Origin: Pseudomonadota bacterium
GTDB lineage: Bacteria > Desulfobacterota > Desulfovibrionia > Desulfovibrionales > Desulfovibrionaceae
Assembly: GCA_023390395.1 (NCBI GenBank)
Contig: JAEWCY010000094.1
Coordinates: 1 to 8,552, forward strand
Length of the DNA stretch: 8,552 nt
Direction: 5' to 3'
Position numbers and translations under genes: made by a program. Below, in pieces: positions 6,041-8,552 of the stretch. Position 1 is the first letter of the stretch. Each line of letters begins with the position of its first letter. A model generated the notes under the pieces. It did no database searches. It was not told the origin of the DNA and was given only the letters and a program-made list of their open reading frames with translations.

Positions 6041-7224
6041 CCCGGGAGGAGGTGTTCGTCGAGGTGGAGGCGTCCCAGCGCAACCGCCACGGCGAGGACA
6101 TCTGCGGCGACGCCTTCAAGACCCTGCGCCTGCCGGACGAGGGGCGCACCATCGCCGTGCTCTCCGACGGGCTCGGCCACGGGGTCAAGGCCTCGATCCT
6201 GTCGCTCATGACCGCCACCATGGCGCTCAAGTACACGGCCAACGACACGGACATCGTGCGCGCGGCCGAGGTCATCATGGACGCGCTGCCGGTGTGCCAG
6301 GTGCGCAAGATCAGCTACGCCACCTTCACGGTGGTGGACATCCACCCCAACGGCGGGGCGCGGGTGGTGGAGATGGACAACCCGCCCGTGACGCTGGTGC
6401 GCGACGGGCTGGCGGTCAACCTGGAGTACGAGGAAGTGTCCTCGCCGCGCTACAACGACCGGGTGATCCGGGTCTACGACATGGCGCTGCACCCGGGGGA
6501 CCGGCTGATCTTCACCTCGGACGGCATCACCCAGGCGGGGCTGGGGTCCGAGCGGCTGCGCCTGGGCTGGCGCATCAAGGGCTGCCGGGAATTCGCCCTG
6601 GAGCAGGTGGCCAAGGACCCGAAGATCTCCGCCCGGGCCCTGTCGCAGAAGATCCTGTCCCAGGCCCTGCGCCAGGAGCCGTTCCAGCGCGCCTTCGACG
6701 ACATGACCGCGGCCGTGATCTACCTGCGCCGGCCCCGGCGCACCATCATCCTGACCGGGCCGCCCTACGCCTCGGGCCGCGACAAGGAATTCGCCGAGGC
6801 CCTGGGGGACTTCAACGGGCGCAAGGTCATCTGCGGCGGCACCACGGCCAACATCGTGGCCCGCGAACTCGAGCTGACCATCCGCGACTGCCTGACGGGC
6901 CCGGGCCGGGGCGGGGGCGACATCCCGCCGGCGGCGGAGATGGACGGCGTGGACCTGGTGACCGAGGGCATCCTGACGCTGACGCGCACGGCCCAGCTGC
7001 TGGAAAGCGACGAGGTCCCGCGCGAGAAGAATCCGGCCACCCAGCTCTACGAAATTTTCCTCGACAGCGATTCCATCGAATTCGTGGTCGGGGCGCGCAT
7101 CAACGAAGCGCACCAGGACCCCAACCTGCCCATCGACCTGGAGATCCGGCGCAACATCGTCAAGCGCATCCGCACGGTGCTCGAGGAGAAATTCCTCAAG
7201 GAAACCCACATGCGGGTGTTCTAG
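6037..7224 (+). CDS. SpoIIE/PP2C-type serine/threonine phosphatase with extra C-terminal domain
   Basis: This is a 395-residue soluble protein. Residues 1-230 form a SpoIIE phosphatase domain (PF07228) with the metal-binding acidic residues in place: Asp25 in ICGDAF, Asp44 in VLSDGLGHG, Asp162 in FTSDGITQA, and Asp221/Asp222 in FDDMTAAV. Such PPM enzymes use Mn/Mg to dephosphorylate Ser/Thr on proteins, often anti-sigma-factor antagonists. Residues 231-395 form a second domain that I cannot assign. It begins RRTIILTGPPYASG, has VICGGTTANIVARELE (264-279) and TEGILTLTRTAQLLES (309-324), and ends in a basic helical region. The ATG overlaps the hydrogenase-like gene's stop as ATGA, so translation is coupled and the two proteins are probably made in fixed ratio. 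The phosphatase is the likely output of that sensor. No kinase, STAS or sigma partner is in the window. Confidence 0.9.
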   Translation: MTREEVFVEVEASQRNRHGEDICGDAFKTLRLPDEGRTIAVLSDGLGHGVKASILSLMTATMALKYTANDTDIVRAAEVIMDALPVCQVRKISYATFTVVDIHPNGGARVVEMDNPPVTLVRDGLAVNLEYEEVSSPRYNDRVIRVYDMALHPGDRLIFTSDGITQAGLGSERLRLGWRIKGCREFALEQVAKDPKISARALSQKILSQALRQEPFQRAFDDMTAAVIYLRRPRRTIILTGPPYASGRDKEFAEALGDFNGRKVICGGTTANIVARELELTIRDCLTGPGRGGGDIPPAAEMDGVDLVTEGILTLTRTAQLLESDEVPREKNPATQLYEIFLDSDSIEFVVGARINEAHQDPNLPIDLEIRRNIVKRIRTVLEEKFLKETHMRVF

Positions 7225-7248
7225 CCTCGCGTCGACAAGAACCTTCCC

Positions 7249-7292
7249 AAAAACCGCGCCCCGCCGGAAACCGCCTATCCGGACGGGGCGCG
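7249..7292 (-). terminator. Minus-strand intrinsic terminator between convergent genes
   Basis: CGCGCCCCG (7255-7263) pairs with CGGGGCGCG (7284-7292). CCGG (7264-7267) then pairs with CCGG (7279-7282), leaving A7283 bulged and an 11-base loop. Read on the minus strand the hairpin ends in GG and then TTTTT (complement of 7249-7253). It therefore best serves the leftward TPR/flavodoxin transcripts. The same stem read rightwards lacks a T-run but could still help end the phosphatase message 30 bases after its stop. Confidence 0.65.
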
Positions 7293-7329
7293 TCGCGCGA
7301 CCGGCGCTTGGCCGTCCGCACGAAAGTCG

Positions 7330-7365
7330 CGTCCGCGAAATGCCCGTTCGCGCATTTCGCGGACG
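7330..7365. repeat. Perfect 14-bp inverted repeat in the convergent intergenic region
   Basis: CGTCCGCGAAATGC (7330-7343) is followed after 8 bases by its exact reverse complement GCATTTCGCGGACG (7352-7365). No T-run flanks it on either strand. It lies between the phosphatase stop (7224) and the TPR gene stop (7401), next to the minus-strand terminator. It may be a 3'-end structure or a protein-binding site. Nothing else is seen in this 176-base gap. Confidence 0.7.
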
Positions 7366-7400
7366 ACGTGCCGCAAGAATGGTGTTTTCCAGCCCCCGCG

Positions 7401-7763
7401 CTAGACCGCCGCGGCGCATTCCCAGGCAGGAGCCCGGCCCGGGAGGATTTCGGCGAAATGCCCGAGTATCGTCTGGTAGAGCTTGCTGCCGCAACCGGCG
7501 CGCTCGCGCACCAGGGTCAGGGCCTTCTCGAATTCCCGGGCCGCCTCGTCGGCGCGGCCAGCCTCGTGCAGGGCCTGCCCCAGACGAAAGACCGAATGGG
7601 CCGTGGCCGTATTGACGCCGCCGCCCTTTTCCGAAAGGGCCACCGAGCGGCGCAGGAGCGCCTCCGCCCCTTCCATGTCGCCCCGGTCCAGGGCCTCCAT
7701 GCCGGCCTCGCGCAGCTGGCGCACGCTGGACGACAGTTCGCATTTTCCATTGGTGCAAGCCAT
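7401..7763 (-). CDS. Small tetratricopeptide-repeat protein
   Basis: This is a 120-residue soluble protein with no signal peptide. Two TPR-like helical pairs are visible, at about residues 13-46 (GMEALDRGDMEGAEALLRRS) and 55-88 (LGQALHEAGRADEAAREFEK), followed by one more helix. TPR units bind partner proteins, so an adaptor role is likely, but the partner is unknown. There is an N-terminal Cys3-x4-Cys8 pair, plus Cys91 and Cys116. The start at 7763 is fixed by GGAGG six bases upstream; a longer frame back to 7850 has no such site. It lies 129 bases downstream of the flavodoxin gene on the same strand with no clear terminator between, so it may be read from the Fur-controlled promoter. It ends near the terminator at 7249-7292. 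Confidence 0.8.
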   Translation of the reverse strand: MACTNGKCELSSSVRQLREAGMEALDRGDMEGAEALLRRSVALSEKGGGVNTATAHSVFRLGQALHEAGRADEAAREFEKALTLVRERAGCGSKLYQTILGHFAEILPGRAPAWECAAAV

Positions 7764-7769
7764 GATATG

Positions 7770-7774
7770 CCTCC
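7770..7774 (-). promoter_or_regulatory. Ribosome binding site fixing the TPR protein start
   Basis: GGAGG on the minus strand, six bases before the ATG at 7763, selects that start over the upstream in-frame ATG at 7850. Confidence 0.75.
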
Positions 7775-7892
7775 AGGCTAACGGGGCGTCCCTGTCGGAA
7801 ACCGTCCCGGCAAAGGCGCCGCGCCTGCCCGCGCGCGCCGTATGACGCATCCTCCCCGCGACTTCCCTTCTCCCGTCGGGGAACCCGCGTGA

Positions 7893-8336
7893 CTAGGCCG
7901 CGCTTTGCAGCACGTCCCTGGCCCAGGCCTGGGCCTCGGCCTTGTCCGGCGAGCCGTCGATCTTCAGCGGCAGGTCGATGACCTTGGCCCCCAAGGCGGC
8001 GGCCTTCTCGGCGATGGCGTCCACCGCGCCGCAGAAATGGGTGTAGCTCGAATCGCCGCAGCCGAAGACGGCCACCTTCCTGCCGACGAGCCCGGCCGCG
8101 CCCAGGTCGTCGTAAAGGGGAACGAAGTCCTCCTGGAGTTCGATCTCGTCATCGCCCCAGGTGGAGCAGCCGAAGACGACCAGGTCGTAGCCCTCGGCCA
8201 GCCCGGCCGCCTTGACCGAAGCGGCGTTTTTCAGATCCACGGCCAGTCCGGCCTCTTCCAGCGTCCTGGCCACGACCTCGGCGACGGATTCGGTGTTGCC
8301 CGTGGTGGAGCCGAACACGACAAGCGCTTTTCCCAT
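7893..8336 (-). CDS. fld: Flavodoxin (short-chain, Desulfovibrio type)
   Basis: This is a 147-residue FMN electron-transfer protein of the cytoplasm, one residue shorter than the 148-residue D. vulgaris flavodoxin and easily aligned with it. The FMN phosphate loop is GSTTGNTE (9-16). The flavin-stacking residues fall at exactly the Desulfovibrio positions: Trp60 in GCSTWGDDE and Tyr98 in FGCGDSSYTHFCGAVDAI. No long-chain insertion is present. Flavodoxin replaces ferredoxin as low-potential carrier when iron is short, which fits the Fur box in its promoter. The start at 8336 (MGKALVV) has GGGAG six bases upstream. An in-frame ATG at 8351 lies ahead of that site and would add residues absent from the family. 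The TPR gene follows downstream on the same strand. Confidence 0.95.
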   Translation of the reverse strand: MGKALVVFGSTTGNTESVAEVVARTLEEAGLAVDLKNAASVKAAGLAEGYDLVVFGCSTWGDDEIELQEDFVPLYDDLGAAGLVGRKVAVFGCGDSSYTHFCGAVDAIAEKAAALGAKVIDLPLKIDGSPDKAEAQAWARDVLQSAA

Positions 8337-8342
8337 GGCGTA

Positions 8343-8347
8343 CTCCC
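8343..8347 (-). promoter_or_regulatory. Ribosome binding site fixing the flavodoxin start
   Basis: GGGAG on the minus strand, six bases before the ATG at 8336. It lies inside the extended frame that starts at 8351, which argues against that longer start. Confidence 0.75.
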
Positions 8348-8394
8348 GCAACTGCTTTTTTCCGGGCGGCTCGTGCCGTCCGCATGGGAACTTT

Positions 8395-8422
8395 ATTTAA
8401 TGAGAATGAATTTCATTGTCAA
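8395..8422 (-). promoter_or_regulatory. Flavodoxin promoter (-35/-10) overlapped by Fur box
   Basis: On the minus strand, a perfect -35 TTGACA (8422-8417) is followed after 16 bases by TTAAAT (8400-8395), a 4/6 match to the -10 consensus. The spacer is nearly filled by the Fur box at 8402-8420, so bound Fur would exclude RNA polymerase. Transcription would start about 50 bases before the flavodoxin ATG. Confidence 0.65.
8402..8420 (-). promoter_or_regulatory. Fur box controlling flavodoxin
   Basis: The plus-strand sequence GAGAATGAATTTCATTGTC matches the 19-base Fur consensus GATAATGATAATCATTATC at 14 of 19 positions. It keeps the AATGA/TTTCATT dyad. Additional half-site-like bases (ATCATT at 8424-8429) extend it on the upstream side. 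Control of flavodoxin by Fur is known in Desulfovibrio and many other bacteria, so the site is in the expected place. Confidence 0.8.
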
Positions 8423-8500
8423 CATCATTTATCCATCCCGCCTCTCCGAGGCCGCCCGTCCCTCCGCGCCTCACCGCGTTTGTCGACCACATCCCAAAGT

Positions 8501-8534
8501 AAAATCAAAACCTTCGCCCCGCAGGGGCGACGGT
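8501..8534 (-). terminator. Minus-strand intrinsic terminator of a gene outside the window
   Basis: TCGCCCC (8514-8520) pairs with GGGGCGA (8524-8530) around a 3-base loop. After one mismatch, ACC (8510-8512) pairs with GGT (8532-8534). On the minus strand the stem is followed by TTTTGATTTTACTTT. It should end a leftward transcript entering from the right edge, insulating the flavodoxin promoter. The stretch 8423-8496 between them shows nothing else recognisable. Confidence 0.65.
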
Positions 8535-8552
8535 CTGGGGGCGGAATTTCGC

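Noticed and set aside
5644..7758. A 704-codon open frame on the minus strand opposite the sensor and phosphatase genes
   Set aside because: It is a shadow of high-GC coding sequence. The plus-strand frames carry complete domain motifs, while this one gives low-complexity Gly/Arg/His-rich protein and crosses the terminator and the TPR gene.
7764..7892. A hairpin between flavodoxin and TPR genes (CCCCG...CGGGG near 7856-7881) as a terminator
   Set aside because: The stem is only about five pairs before a bulge and is not followed by a T-run on the minus strand, so it does not support separation of the two genes.
1..8552. tRNA, rRNA, CRISPR array, insertion sequence or prophage signatures
   Set aside because: No cloverleaf, direct-repeat array, transposase motif or terminal repeats were seen by eye on either strand.

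Overview
The window is a GC-rich stretch (third codon positions overwhelmingly G or C) that most resembles a Desulfovibrionaceae sulfate reducer of the Desulfovibrio/Solidesulfovibrio type. The main evidence is a 147-residue flavodoxin with the Desulfovibrio FMN pocket (Trp60, Tyr98) and an anaerobe-type [FeFe]-hydrogenase-like sensor. The taxonomic assignment is an inference from family resemblance; no search was run.

Layout, left to right. The tail of an unidentified plus-strand gene (2-157) is followed by a small exported protein (196-696) and, 8 bases later, a membrane acyltransferase-3 protein (705-1787). An AT-rich control region (about 1810-1975) carries a Fur-box-like sequence and precedes a 433-residue cysteine-rich DUF2325 protein (2025-3326). 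Two strong GC hairpins separate that gene from a RidA-fold protein lacking the family's catalytic arginine (3459-3839), which ends in a terminator-like hairpin with a short T-run.

The centre is a three-gene plus-strand cluster: a thioredoxin-like [2Fe-2S] ferredoxin (3939-4181), a sensory [FeFe]-hydrogenase homologue with 2x[4Fe-4S], H-cluster, Fe-S and PAS domains (4289-6040), and a SpoIIE/PP2C-type phosphatase with an extra C-terminal domain (6037-7224, overlapping the previous stop by ATGA). I read it as a hydrogen or redox sensing module. Electrons or H2 would be read at the H-cluster, passed through Fe-S clusters and PAS to the phosphatase, and turned into dephosphorylation of a target not encoded here.

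On the minus strand at the right are a flavodoxin gene (7893-8336) with a clear Fur box lying between its -35 and -10 elements, and downstream of it a small two-TPR protein (7401-7763) ending at a minus-strand terminator between the convergent units. A further minus-strand terminator at the right edge (8501-8534) implies another leftward gene just outside the window.

Two themes link the region. One is iron limitation: flavodoxin and the DUF2325 gene share a very similar Fur-box/-35 arrangement. The other is redox or hydrogen sensing. The least described parts are the trio's output target, the phosphatase C-terminal domain, and the iron-linked DUF2325 and TPR proteins.
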